In this document: positions 38,639 through 46,655 of the stretch, piece by piece | Layout of the letters: each line of letters opens with the position of its first letter | How positions within the stretch are numbered: position 1 is the stretch's first letter | Virus record (IMG/VR): IMGVR_UViG_3300031963_000238 | Location: 1-48,942 of that record | Source: a virus | Length of the DNA: 48,942 bases | Direction: 5' to 3' (one strand) | Made by a program: the position numbers and the translations under genes | The notes under the pieces: generated by a model | What the model was told of the DNA's origin: nothing | The model's database searches: none | The model's input: only the letters and a program-made list of their open reading frames with translations

Positions 38639-40402
38639 ATGAGTGATATTAAGTCATTATTGACAAACAACATGAACCCACAAGCACGTTTGATGCAGGA
38701 AACTCGTCAATTACAAAGTAAGTGGGATAAAACTGGTCTTCTTGAAGGATTGGGCGGCGTAGAAAAAGCCAATATGTCCATCTTGCTTGAAAACCAAGCA
38801 AAGCAATTGCTTGATGAAGCAACTGCCACAGGTACATCAGCAAACAGTGAACAATGGGCAGGCGTAGCTCTTCCATTGGTTCGCCGTGTATTTGCTGAAA
38901 TTAGCGCAAAAGAATTCGTTTCAGTACAACCAATGAATCTTCCAAGTGGTTTGATCTTTTATTTGGATTTCAAATATGGTTCAACTAATGGCGGATTTAC
39001 TGCTGACTCAGCTAACAATTACAGTTCATTGTTCGGTGGAACAGGCAAGAAGCTTGGATCAACTGACAGTGCAACCGGTGGTTTGTATGGTGTAGGTCGT
39101 TATGGTTATTCTATTAATGATATTACAGCAAGTATTTCTGCTGCAACTGGTAGCAGCTTGCCAGCAAGTGGAGTATATTTCACCACTGCGTCATATAGTG
39201 ATGTCGATTTTGATGCATCCTATAGTTCTAGCGTTAACGGTACAAGCAACAACATCTACAAGTTGACAATTAATTTGGGAGATAATAGTAGTACTTCAGG
39301 TGCAAACCCATTTGCATCAACAATTAATAATGCCGACTTAAATGCAGTACGTAGCTTCGTATTCACTGGAACCAGTACAACTACTGCTCCATTGAACGCA
39401 TTCCAAGCTGTATATAACACTGGTAGTTTGGCAAGTCCACAATACTCAGTAACATTGTTCTTCAGTGCATCTTCAGCATTGTTGGCAGCCGGTAAAGTAA
39501 CTGGCTCTGTATTGTTTAGCAAGCAACCAACTGATACAACCCGTGGTGACTTCGAAGATAAGGCTCCATTCAGTGGTACTGGTGCAAATACTGGTATTAA
39601 CGCTGGTACCGATATTGGTATTCCAGAAATTAACTTGGAATTGAAGAGCGAACCTATCGTTGCCAAGACACGTAAATTGAAGGCCGTTTGGACCCCTGAA
39701 TTGGCTCACGATTTGAATGCTTACCACAGCATCGACGCAGAAGCAGAATTGACTGCTTTGTTGAGTGAATACGTCTCAATGGAAATTGATTTGGAAATCC
39801 TTGATATGTTAATTACTGCTGCTCCGGGTGTAACAACTCAAGCATGGAGTGCTAAGATCGGTAATGAATTGTCAGTTAACTTGGATAGTTTCGGTAATAT
39901 GAATAATATTACTTTGAACACCGACGCAACTAACAAAACTGCATATGTTAAGAGCACATGGTTCCAAACATTGGGTAACAAGATTCAACGTGTATCTAAC
40001 AAGATTCACCAATTGACTCTTCGTGGTGGTGCTAACTTCTTGGTCGTCAGTCCAGATGTTGCAACTATCTTGGAAAGTATTCCGGGCTATGTAGTAAACA
40101 CCGATGGTGATAGTGCTAAGTTCGCAATGGGCGTAAGCCGTGTTGGTTCTTTCGCATCACGTTTCCAAGTTTACAAGAATCCATATATGGTTGAAAACGT
40201 AATCTTGGTTGGTTTCCGTGGAAATAACTTCCTCGAAACTGGTGCAGTTTATGCTCCATATATCCCACTCGTACAAACTCCAATGGTATACGATCCAATT
40301 AACTTCACACCACGTCGTGGAGTATTGACTCGTTATGCTAAGAAAGTAATTCGTCCAGAATTCTACGGTAAAGTATTCATTGGTGATCTTGACCAAGTAT
40401 AA
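38639..40402 (+). CDS. 23: Major capsid protein precursor (gp23-like)
   Basis: The T4 gp23 pattern runs throughout: an N-terminal removable segment with QLLDEATATG (56-65), SEQWAGVALPLVRRVFAEISAKEFVSVQPMNLPSGLIFYLDFKYG (about 70-114), and the HK97-like C-terminal core (VSPDVATILESIPGYV, PMVYDPINFTPRRGVLTRYAKKVIRPEFYG). The predicted gp21 cut after Glu60 (L-D-E/A) mirrors Glu65 in T4. Length 587 against 521; extra Ser/Thr/Gly-rich segments at about 160-300 suggest a surface insertion domain. TAAGGAA precedes the ATG. It is followed by a terminator. Confidence 0.95.
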   Translation: MSDIKSLLTNNMNPQARLMQETRQLQSKWDKTGLLEGLGGVEKANMSILLENQAKQLLDEATATGTSANSEQWAGVALPLVRRVFAEISAKEFVSVQPMNLPSGLIFYLDFKYGSTNGGFTADSANNYSSLFGGTGKKLGSTDSATGGLYGVGRYGYSINDITASISAATGSSLPASGVYFTTASYSDVDFDASYSSSVNGTSNNIYKLTINLGDNSSTSGANPFASTINNADLNAVRSFVFTGTSTTTAPLNAFQAVYNTGSLASPQYSVTLFFSASSALLAAGKVTGSVLFSKQPTDTTRGDFEDKAPFSGTGANTGINAGTDIGIPEINLELKSEPIVAKTRKLKAVWTPELAHDLNAYHSIDAEAELTALLSEYVSMEIDLEILDMLITAAPGVTTQAWSAKIGNELSVNLDSFGNMNNITLNTDATNKTAYVKSTWFQTLGNKIQRVSNKIHQLTLRGGANFLVVSPDVATILESIPGYVVNTDGDSAKFAMGVSRVGSFASRFQVYKNPYMVENVILVGFRGNNFLETGAVYAPYIPLVQTPMVYDPINFTPRRGVLTRYAKKVIRPEFYGKVFIGDLDQV

Positions 40403-40429
40403 TCCGTAACGAGATATTAAGTTAAAGCG

Positions 40430-40458
40430 AACCCACGGTATTTCTACCGTGGGTTTTT
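40430..40458 (+). terminator. Rho-independent terminator after the major capsid gene
   Basis: ACCCACGGTA (40431-40440) pairs with TACCGTGGGT (40445-40454) around TTTC, followed by a T-rich run. It isolates the highly expressed capsid gene from the accessory block. Confidence 0.92.
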
Positions 40459-40479
40459 ATTTTTTATTTTTCTATTTAT

Positions 40480-41280
40480 ATGATTATGTATTCAGAAAAA
40501 ATATCACTAAAGTCTTTGTTATTGGAATATTTTACGGAACCCGTTTCTGTTTTAAAAAAATACATTACTAAAACAGAGGCAGAAAGAAAAATAGAACTTG
40601 GATTAAAAAATGATTGCATAGAATTTTTAGCAAGACGATATCCAAGTATATATGAAAAATATAGAAAAAACAATTACGGTGAATCGTCTGAAATGTTAAT
40701 GAAAGAGCATTTAGATGTATTTAATGAATGGTGTAATTTTTTGTATGAAAAATTAAACAGTTATGATTATCATGAATACTTTGACACGGGCTATCCGACA
40801 TGGAATTATGTAGATTATAGATCCATTGTAAAAAATCAATGGTTGATTCATTTTAGTGATACAGCACAAAATATTTATTATGATCAAAGATTTAATAGTG
40901 GAGTAGATGATTATACAAGACTAGGATTAACTAAGCATTTATCCGATGGTATGAAAGATATGGAAGGATATAATTTTGCTTATTTATTAAGTGATTATTT
41001 GAGATACGGAAAGGAACGTAATCGATTCAAATATGGAAAAGAAGCTGTTTTGTTCAAAGCAAGTGGAATACAAGTGTGGCATTTTGGTGATGCCGAACCA
41101 CAAGTAATTTTTTGGGGACCGAGTGCATTTGATATTGTCTATATTAGAGAAGACAGTGACACAGGCGAATATTATGTATATAGTAAAAACAAGACAAGTC
41201 CATTCAGAGGAGAATTTGATGATTGTGTTGACTGGGTAATAAATAATTTTAATCAATATAAACGCATATTATTACCTTGA
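40480..41280 (+). CDS. Putative ADP-ribosyltransferase-fold protein with capsid-targeting-like leader
   Basis: Residues 8-15 (ISLKSLLLE at 8-16) form the late leader ending in L-L-E. The C-terminal part has WLIHFSDTAQNIYYDQRFNSG (about 125-145), LGLTKHL, GYNFAYLLSDYLRYG (about 164-178), KYGKEAVLFKASGIQVWHFGD (about 185-205) and EPQVIFWGPSAFDIVYI (about 206-222). This pattern recalls phage-encoded ART-like/polyvalent-protein domains, with His in LIHF, Tyr in GYNFAY and Glu in EPQVIFWG as H-Y-E candidates. T4 packages ART proteins (Alt) in its capsid, so a packaged effector is a plausible role. The ATG at 40486 is an alternative start. Confidence 0.65.
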   Translation: MIMYSEKISLKSLLLEYFTEPVSVLKKYITKTEAERKIELGLKNDCIEFLARRYPSIYEKYRKNNYGESSEMLMKEHLDVFNEWCNFLYEKLNSYDYHEYFDTGYPTWNYVDYRSIVKNQWLIHFSDTAQNIYYDQRFNSGVDDYTRLGLTKHLSDGMKDMEGYNFAYLLSDYLRYGKERNRFKYGKEAVLFKASGIQVWHFGDAEPQVIFWGPSAFDIVYIREDSDTGEYYVYSKNKTSPFRGEFDDCVDWVINNFNQYKRILLP

Positions 41281-41300
41281 TGTATTCTATTTATTATCAT

Positions 41301-41912
41301 ATGAAATTAACCGACATTGTTGAAAATATTGTTCATCCAGCAGAACCAATGAATCTAATTAAAGAGGTTGCTGTTAGCCAAAATTTAAAATATCATTTGG
41401 ATAGACACTTAACGCTTGAAGAATGTGTATTTCGCAATTATAGCGAAGCTTATTTTAACTTAATAAATGAAATTCGTGCATTATACAACGATGATGCAAT
41501 TGAATTAAATGAATATGACGCAGATATTGTCGAAAGCGATTTGGGAGAAACTGCTGAATATGAAGGACGCACTGTATATTTAGATGCTCCTATTGAAGAA
41601 GATGTTGATGAACAATTGATGTTGGAAGCAAAACATCGTGGCAGAACAGTTAAATTAAATAGACCATTTCGAACTCCCGGTGGACCAAAAAAATTTGCTG
41701 TTTATGTAAAAAGCAAAAAGGGAAAAATCAAAAAAGTAACATTTGGTGATCCTAAAATGCGTGTTCGTGCCAGTAGCAAGGCTCGCCGCAAGAGCTTTTC
41801 TGCCCGACATAAATGTAGTCAAAAGAAAGATCGTACAACAGCAGGTTATTGGAGTTGCAGAGCACATCGTATTCGCAGTTTGGGTACAAAAAGCAAGGGC
41901 AAATATTGGTAA
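41301..41912 (+). CDS. Basic virion-region protein with DUF5872-like domain and leader
   Basis: From the ATG at 41301, MKLTDIVE (1-8) is a leader-like start. The C-terminal 90 residues (RTPGGPKKFAVYVKSKKGKI, then KKVTFGDPKMRVRASS, ARRKSFSARHKCSQKKDRTT, GYWSCRAHRIRSLG) are the conserved basic Cys-containing domain, which I believe is catalogued as DUF5872, of aquatic T4-type phages near capsid genes. LMLE-A (about 112-116) is a second possible gp21 site separating an acidic N-half from the basic C-half. Its charge suggests DNA binding inside the head. The ORF is open upstream to 41277; 41301 restores the leader. Confidence 0.75.
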   Translation: MKLTDIVENIVHPAEPMNLIKEVAVSQNLKYHLDRHLTLEECVFRNYSEAYFNLINEIRALYNDDAIELNEYDADIVESDLGETAEYEGRTVYLDAPIEEDVDEQLMLEAKHRGRTVKLNRPFRTPGGPKKFAVYVKSKKGKIKKVTFGDPKMRVRASSKARRKSFSARHKCSQKKDRTTAGYWSCRAHRIRSLGTKSKGKYW

Positions 41913-41913
41913 T

Positions 41914-41939
41914 ATATGATTAAGCTTAAAGATTTGATT
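41914..41939 (+). repeat. 26-base direct repeat encoding the leader, copy 1
   Basis: ATATGATTAAGC... (41914-41939) is identical over 26 bases to 42267-42292. Both copies contain the ATG and the codons for MIKLKDLI at the starts of adjacent, otherwise unrelated genes. The identity at DNA level indicates recent duplication or transfer of the leader itself. Confidence 0.85.
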
Positions 41940-42272
41940 GACGAAGGTTGGGGAGGCATGCTTCAAGCACAGTTCTATTGGCTTGATAAAAATGGAAATG
42001 CGAAAAAAGTTTCAAGTCACGGAAGTTATGCTAATCTTTTATCAAAAATAGATTGGGACGATGATCAATCATATCAATATATGTTTGATCGTGGATGGGC
42101 AAGAATTTCAATAGAAGATAATTATATATTTATAAATACATCATTGACAAATCCAGTTCACGTCGATTTGACCAAATCTCAAAAAGAATGGCTTAAAACA
42201 ATCCGAGATGAAATATATCCAGCGCAACATTTACAAATTGTAAACATATACCGAAGACCAATAGAAATATGA
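41916..42272 (+). CDS. Hypothetical protein with capsid-targeting-like leader MIKLKDLIDE
   Basis: The leader MIKLKDLIDE (1-10) ends with the I-D-E site followed by Gly-Trp. The rest (118 residues) is a small mixed fold with AQFYWLDKNGNAKKVSSHGS, a DWDDDQSYQYMFDRGW loop and DLTKSQKEWLKTI helix. No enzyme motif is recognised. Its stop overlaps the next ATG (ATGA), and its first 24 coding bases are identical to the next gene's. Confidence 0.7.
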   Translation: MIKLKDLIDEGWGGMLQAQFYWLDKNGNAKKVSSHGSYANLLSKIDWDDDQSYQYMFDRGWARISIEDNYIFINTSLTNPVHVDLTKSQKEWLKTIRDEIYPAQHLQIVNIYRRPIEI

Positions 42273-42292
42273 TTAAGCTTAAAGATTTGATT
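42267..42292 (+). repeat. 26-base direct repeat encoding the leader, copy 2
   Basis: Second copy of the leader repeat, identical to 41914-41939. Confidence 0.85.
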
Positions 42293-42610
42293 TTAGAACA
42301 TTCAAATGATATTGTTTATCACTTGACTAAAAAATCTAATTTATCCAGTATTAAGAAATACGGACTAAAACCAAATTTACCGGTTGATATGCCCACTGAA
42401 GATGAAGGTGTGTATGTATTTAAAACAAAAGAAAATGCAGAAGATGCATTGATGAATTGGTATGGAGACAGATTTGATGAAGATGAAGAATTTGTATTGT
42501 TGACCATCAAGACAGATGGATTGCAATTGTTTTCAACAATGGTAGATTGGGAATATATTTCATACACAAATATACCAGCATCCAATATTATTAAAATAGA
42601 AAATATATGA
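42269..42610 (+). CDS. Small ADP-ribosyltransferase-fold-like protein with leader MIKLKDLILE
   Basis: After the leader (1-10, L-I-L-E), the 113-residue protein reads IVYHLTKKSNLSSIKKYGLKP (15-35), then EDEGVYVFKTKENAEDALMNW (about 45-65), FVLLTIKTDG and a closing WEYISYTNIPASNIIKI. The Y-H-x-T-x-x-x-N-L...I...G-L opening, GVY-F strand and final N-I-I-I strand are the layout of small ART-superfamily domains (for example DarT/RES-like), with His18 and Tyr49 as H-Y candidates. The catalytic Glu is not certain. Coupled by ATGA overlaps to both neighbours. Confidence 0.6.
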   Translation: MIKLKDLILEHSNDIVYHLTKKSNLSSIKKYGLKPNLPVDMPTEDEGVYVFKTKENAEDALMNWYGDRFDEDEEFVLLTIKTDGLQLFSTMVDWEYISYTNIPASNIIKIENI

Positions 42611-43212
42611 TTTTATTAAAAACATTACTATTAGAAAATAATTGGCCGAATGTAATTTTGAATGATAAACATCTTTGGTATCATGGCAGAAGCATTGATA
42701 GTGACGTTTTTTCGTATGATTATGTCGGCGGCGAAAATGCATATGATCAAGAGGGGCCGGGATTTTATTTTACAAATAATTTCGAGGATGCAAAAAAATA
42801 TACAAATTCAAATGGTATTATATTAAAATGTAAAATAAATTATCAAAAAATACTTATAAAAAGCCCATCATCAAATACAAAAGTTAATAAAAAAATAATT
42901 GTTGATTTAATTAATAGTAGTCCAGACAAAGATTATACACTAGAAAATTTTGATGAAAATCCAAAAATGGCAATGATTAAAGCAATAAATGCATATTTGA
43001 AATATGATTATGCGCATGACGCGTATCAAATACTTGCCCGTGATTTTTACAAATACAATCCAAAAGAATATTTACAAATATTGTCAAAATATTATGATGC
43101 TCAATTAACTGATAAAAACATAATGGATGGTAAAAAAGTATATCATTTGATTGTTTACAATCCAACATTAATTACAGTTATTGATAAAATAAAATATGAA
43201 TCTTCCATTTAA
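42607..43212 (+). CDS. ADP-ribosyltransferase-like protein (ART-PolyVal/DUF3990 type) with leader MILLKTLLLE
   Basis: After the leader MILLKTLLLE (1-10) comes HLWYHGRSIDSDVFSYDYVG (22-41), GPGFYFTNNFEDAKKYTN (about 50-67), a strand GIILKCKINYQK and the C-terminal VYHLIVYNPTLITVIDKI (about 177-194). This matches the ART-superfamily pattern HG-S...F...GPGFYFT-x-x-x-x-A-x-x-Y... with the H and Y of the H-Y-E triad. The middle is a helical insertion. T4 Alt and ModA/B modify host RNA polymerase; the target here is unknown. It overlaps its upstream neighbour by ATGA and its downstream neighbour by 17 bases. Confidence 0.7.
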   Translation: MILLKTLLLENNWPNVILNDKHLWYHGRSIDSDVFSYDYVGGENAYDQEGPGFYFTNNFEDAKKYTNSNGIILKCKINYQKILIKSPSSNTKVNKKIIVDLINSSPDKDYTLENFDENPKMAMIKAINAYLKYDYAHDAYQILARDFYKYNPKEYLQILSKYYDAQLTDKNIMDGKKVYHLIVYNPTLITVIDKIKYESSI

Positions 43213-43462
43213 AGAAATCTCATTGGGCAACAATCAATATATAAGAGAGTTTGCCGCTGATACAAATCGTGATGTTGTAGAAGAATGGCATCGGGATCGT
43301 GAAGATCGTATTGTTGAAGTAATTGAAAATACAGATTGGTTGTTTCAAATGGATAACGAATTACCAATTTTATTAAAAGAAAAATTATATATTCCCAAAG
43401 AAAACTATCATAGAGTAATTATGGGAAAAGGCAAATTAATTGTTAAGATAACCAAGCTTTAA
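43196..43462 (+). CDS. Conserved small phage protein, cupin-like (88 aa)
   Basis: The pattern EEWHRDREDRIVEVIE (29-44), DWLFQMDNELPILLKE (47-62) and LYIPKENYHRVIMGKGKLIVKI (64-85) recurs in small proteins of many tailed phages. The His-x-x-Asp near residue 31, the Asp-Asn and the final Y-H-R suggest a small beta-barrel/cupin-like fold with a possible metal site. Function unknown. It ends 15 bases before the neck gene. Confidence 0.75.
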   Translation: MNLPFKEISLGNNQYIREFAADTNRDVVEEWHRDREDRIVEVIENTDWLFQMDNELPILLKEKLYIPKENYHRVIMGKGKLIVKITKL

Positions 43463-43477
43463 AACTATTTATAATAT

Positions 43478-44686
43478 ATGGCAAATGCAAATATCGATCA
43501 AGATCGTGTAAGATGGCCGGGTAGCGGTAGTGCTGTGAACACTGGTAGTGTTCCGTATGGATTTTATCTCAATGAAAGCGCAACTACCGGCAGTGTTGGT
43601 TATTTTGAATATGATTGTCAAGCTGCTGCCGGTTGGGCAGCAAAACGTTTGGGTTATCCAATTGTAGATATTGAAATGATTGATGTAAATTTCTATGCAT
43701 GTTTTGAAGAAGCTGTAAGTGAATATGGTGCTCAAGTAAATCAATTCAACATTCGTAATAATATGTTGAATTTACAAGGTATGCCCGTGGCAAATAATCC
43801 AAATGTTACAGGTCTAAATGTAAAAGGAAGTGCATTGCCATTTATTGTTGAATTATCAAAACAATATGGTAGTGAAGTTGGCGTCGGAGGATATGTGGAA
43901 GCAAAAAAATATGGCGTTGCAGTTACAAGTAGTGTTCAAACATATGATTTACAAGCATTAATTGGAACCGCAGTTGAAAGCGGCAGCCGTGTTGAAATTC
44001 GCAGAGTATTTCATGGCCCACCACCAGCATTTGCACGTATTTACGATCCATTCAGCATGACTGGTATGAGTTATAGTAACGTATTGAATGAAATGGGATT
44101 CGCTGGCTATAGTCCTGCTACACAATTTTTAATGACGCCGATCTTTGAAGATTTGCTTCGCGGTCAAGCAATTGAATTCAATGATATGGTACGAAAAAGC
44201 GGATACAGCTTTGAAATTATTAATAACAAATTAAAATTATTTCCTATTCCAACATATGATCATACTGTTTATGTAGAATACGTTGTAGAAAAAGATAAAT
44301 ATAGTACGGCATCGCTGTTTAGTAGTGGAAGTAATTATGATATTGTAAGTGATTATAGTAATGCACCTTATCAAAACGTTGTATATAAGAGCATCAACGC
44401 CGTTGGTAAACAATGGATACGAAAATATTTCTTGGCATTATGTAAAGAAACTCTTGGTCGAATTTTGCAAAAATATACAACAGTTCCGATTCCGGGTGGC
44501 GAAGTTACTCTGGACGGTGCTGAATTGCGTAGTGAAGCGACATCTGAAAAAGAAGTGTTAATGACACAATTAAGAGAAAATCTTGAAGCCAGTGGACGTG
44601 CTGCACAAATGGATGCCAAAGCAAATGAAGCTGATAAAATTCAAGAAACTCTTCGTAAAACCCCACTGTTAATTTATATTGGATAA
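43478..44686 (+). CDS. 13: Neck protein (gp13-like)
   Basis: The 402-residue protein contains AAKRLGYPIVDIEMIDVNFYACFEEAVSEYG (about 51-81), RGQAIEFNDMVRKSGYSFEIINNKLKLFPIP (about 227-257) and WIRKYFLALCKETLGRI near 310, ending in PLLIYIG. This is the pattern of gp13-type neck proteins in distant T4-type phages (T4 gp13 is 309 residues). The head-to-tail connector role follows from T4. Extra length is partly the Gly/Ser-rich N-terminus. It begins the neck/tail-completion operon. Confidence 0.72.
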   Translation: MANANIDQDRVRWPGSGSAVNTGSVPYGFYLNESATTGSVGYFEYDCQAAAGWAAKRLGYPIVDIEMIDVNFYACFEEAVSEYGAQVNQFNIRNNMLNLQGMPVANNPNVTGLNVKGSALPFIVELSKQYGSEVGVGGYVEAKKYGVAVTSSVQTYDLQALIGTAVESGSRVEIRRVFHGPPPAFARIYDPFSMTGMSYSNVLNEMGFAGYSPATQFLMTPIFEDLLRGQAIEFNDMVRKSGYSFEIINNKLKLFPIPTYDHTVYVEYVVEKDKYSTASLFSSGSNYDIVSDYSNAPYQNVVYKSINAVGKQWIRKYFLALCKETLGRILQKYTTVPIPGGEVTLDGAELRSEATSEKEVLMTQLRENLEASGRAAQMDAKANEADKIQETLRKTPLLIYIG

Positions 44687-44689
44687 TTT

Positions 44690-44992
44690 ATGGAACAAGA
44701 AAAAGAACCATCTAAGTTTTTGTCATACAGTACATCAATGGAATGTCCGCAATGCAAATCTAATAAATCAAAAGTCATAGATAAACGCAATGCACAAGAT
44801 CACATTGTACGTCGAAGACACTGTGAAAATGGACATCGTTATACGACGATGGAATTGGACGCAAACAAACCCGGTGCAGCAAAAAAAGGAACAATTGATC
44901 CAACAAGTGATGATTTTGCAGAAAAAATGAAAAATGCACTTGTTCAGTCAATCAATTATCAAAAACTTGCAAACGCACTATATATTAGATAA
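44690..44992 (+). CDS. NrdR-like zinc-ribbon protein (100 aa)
   Basis: MECPQCKSNKSKVIDKR (17-33) and IVRRRHCENGHRYTTMEL (39-56) form a zinc ribbon close to the N-terminal domain of the NrdR repressor (CP-C...RRR-C...R-T-T-x-E), with the last Cys replaced by His (C-x3-H). The ATP-cone domain of NrdR is absent; a short helical tail follows. It sits between two neck genes, an odd place for a regulator. DNA or RNA binding is likely, the target unknown. Confidence 0.75.
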   Translation: MEQEKEPSKFLSYSTSMECPQCKSNKSKVIDKRNAQDHIVRRRHCENGHRYTTMELDANKPGAAKKGTIDPTSDDFAEKMKNALVQSINYQKLANALYIR

Positions 44993-44997
44993 TTAAT

Positions 44998-45468
44998 ATG
45001 AGTTTATTTGGACGCTATTTTAGTGAACGCGATTTAAGATTGATTAATTCTGTTAATGCAGAATTGACCCGCGATATTATTCAAACTTTAGTTGTTTGTT
45101 TTAAAATCGCTGGTAATGTTACCAAAACAAACATGTATGGTGAAAGCAGTCCTAGCGAAGGCAAATCTTTTTATGATGGTATTGAGCTGACCGCATTAAT
45201 TGAACGAAGTGATCCAACAACAGACGATGAAGGATTTGGTCCAGATCGGGATCAAAGCGTTGTGTTCAAATTGAGAGAAAATACTTGTGCCGATGCAAAT
45301 TATTTTCCTGAAGTTGGCGATTTAATTTTATTTAATAATCGGTATCATGAAATTAATAATGTTGTTCAAGAACAATTTTTGGGTGGCCAGAGTGATAAGA
45401 GTCATAGTTTTATTTGCAATACTCATTATAGTCGTTTAAGTAAACTTAACATCATTGAAAGACAATAA
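44998..45468 (+). CDS. Neck / head-completion protein (gp14-like position)
   Basis: The 156-residue protein has GRYFSERDLRLINSVNAELTRDIIQTLVVCFKI (5-37), NMYGESSPSEGKSFYDGIEL (45-64), FGPDRDQSVVFKLR and YFPEVGDLILFNNRYHEINNVV, a pattern found in connector proteins directly after gp13 in aquatic T4-type phages. T4 gp14 is longer (256 residues) and little similarity to it is visible, so the gp14 equivalence is by position. It lies 5 bases after the NrdR-like gene and 2 before the next. Confidence 0.7.
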   Translation: MSLFGRYFSERDLRLINSVNAELTRDIIQTLVVCFKIAGNVTKTNMYGESSPSEGKSFYDGIELTALIERSDPTTDDEGFGPDRDQSVVFKLRENTCADANYFPEVGDLILFNNRYHEINNVVQEQFLGGQSDKSHSFICNTHYSRLSKLNIIERQ

Positions 45469-45470
45469 TT

Positions 45471-46655
45471 ATGTCATGGCGTGGTAATACATCAAATCCA
45501 GTACCTTCGAATGTTGATGAAACAAAGAAAAATCCTTATTTTACAAATCAAGAAAATAAGGCAATGGATGTTCGTCGAGATAAAGATACACGAAAGAATT
45601 TCACAGTTACTTTAATTGATATTGACAATTCATTGATGGAATATTTACAAAATGTAATTAATCCAACAGTTGTCGATGCCGGTGCAAATATCAAAGTACC
45701 TATTCTTTATGGAAATCCCGAAAGATGGAAGGCTATTCAAAACGACGGATATTATCGTGATATAAATGGTAAAATCCAATTACCCGCAATAATGTTCAAG
45801 CGTAGCTCGTTTAGTAAAAATGAAAATTTACAAACGTTTAATAGATATTTAACATATCCAGTTATGACTAAATTTAGTGAAAAAAATCAATATACTAAAT
45901 TTAGTTTGTTAAATGATACCGTTGCTCCTGTTAATCAAATACATGCCGTGACATTGCCAGATCATGTAAAAGTTGAATATGAATTTATGGTTTGGACAGA
46001 ATATGTGGAGCAAATGAACGCTATTTTAGAAAAAATTAACTTTGCAAGCGAAGATTATTGGGGCGATCCACAACGATTTAAATTTAGAGTAACAATCAAC
46101 GATTATAGTCATACCACAGAAGTCTCTAACGATAAAGATCGTATGGTTCGTACCTCTTTTACGCTAAGTTTGTTTGCATATTTATTGCCGGAAAGTTTTG
46201 AAGATCGCAAATCAACGGTTCAAAAACTACTGACTCCTAAAAAGATTAGTATTACGGCAGAAATTGTAAATGGAGTTGAAATGACATCGACAAATAAAAA
46301 TGTTAAAGCGAATTCATATAGCAACCCAAGCAATCCTTACTATAATGTTAATAATGTTATATCATCAATTAAAGATTCGTGGACTGTTCCTAAACCTGCT
46401 ATTGTAACAGAAAAATCAACAGTTGAAGGAGGCGATGTAACGACTCAAATTAGACAAAGTTATGCAGCACTCATTCAACAGACAATTAATATGGTTATCA
46501 GTGGAAGTACAACAGGAAGTGTAAATATTTGGCATAACCCACCTTCTTCACCAACCGAATATGGTGAAGAAGGTTGGATGGCATATGATGGCGATTATCA
46601 TTATATATATGTTGGTGGTCGGTGGAGACGCCAAGCAATTGCAGACTTCGAATGA
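45471..46655 (+). CDS. 15: Tail sheath stabiliser/terminator (gp15-like) with fibre-type C-terminal tag
   Basis: IKVPILYGNPERW (74-86), IQLPAIMFKRSSF, KVEYEFMVWTEYVEQMNAILEKI (about 166-188) and FTLSLFAYLLPESFEDR match T4 gp15 (IRVPITYASKE..., YELSIFTRYEDDM..., a C-terminal beta core). T4 gp15 (272 residues) caps the tail and joins it to the neck. Here 394 residues include a C-terminal extension with a Thr/Ser linker and EEGWMAYDGDYHYIYVGGRW (about 367-386), a short repeat-like motif usual in fibres and structural proteins of this phage group. Confidence 0.8.
   Translation: MSWRGNTSNPVPSNVDETKKNPYFTNQENKAMDVRRDKDTRKNFTVTLIDIDNSLMEYLQNVINPTVVDAGANIKVPILYGNPERWKAIQNDGYYRDINGKIQLPAIMFKRSSFSKNENLQTFNRYLTYPVMTKFSEKNQYTKFSLLNDTVAPVNQIHAVTLPDHVKVEYEFMVWTEYVEQMNAILEKINFASEDYWGDPQRFKFRVTINDYSHTTEVSNDKDRMVRTSFTLSLFAYLLPESFEDRKSTVQKLLTPKKISITAEIVNGVEMTSTNKNVKANSYSNPSNPYYNVNNVISSIKDSWTVPKPAIVTEKSTVEGGDVTTQIRQSYAALIQQTINMVISGSTTGSVNIWHNPPSSPTEYGEEGWMAYDGDYHYIYVGGRWRRQAIADFE

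Noticed and set aside
42269-42610. KptA/Tpt1 RNA 2'-phosphotransferase identity for the small ART-like protein
   Set aside because: This would link neatly to the macro domain, but the protein lacks the N-terminal winged helix and the R-H/GWV-type motifs of KptA; only a general ART-like layout is visible.
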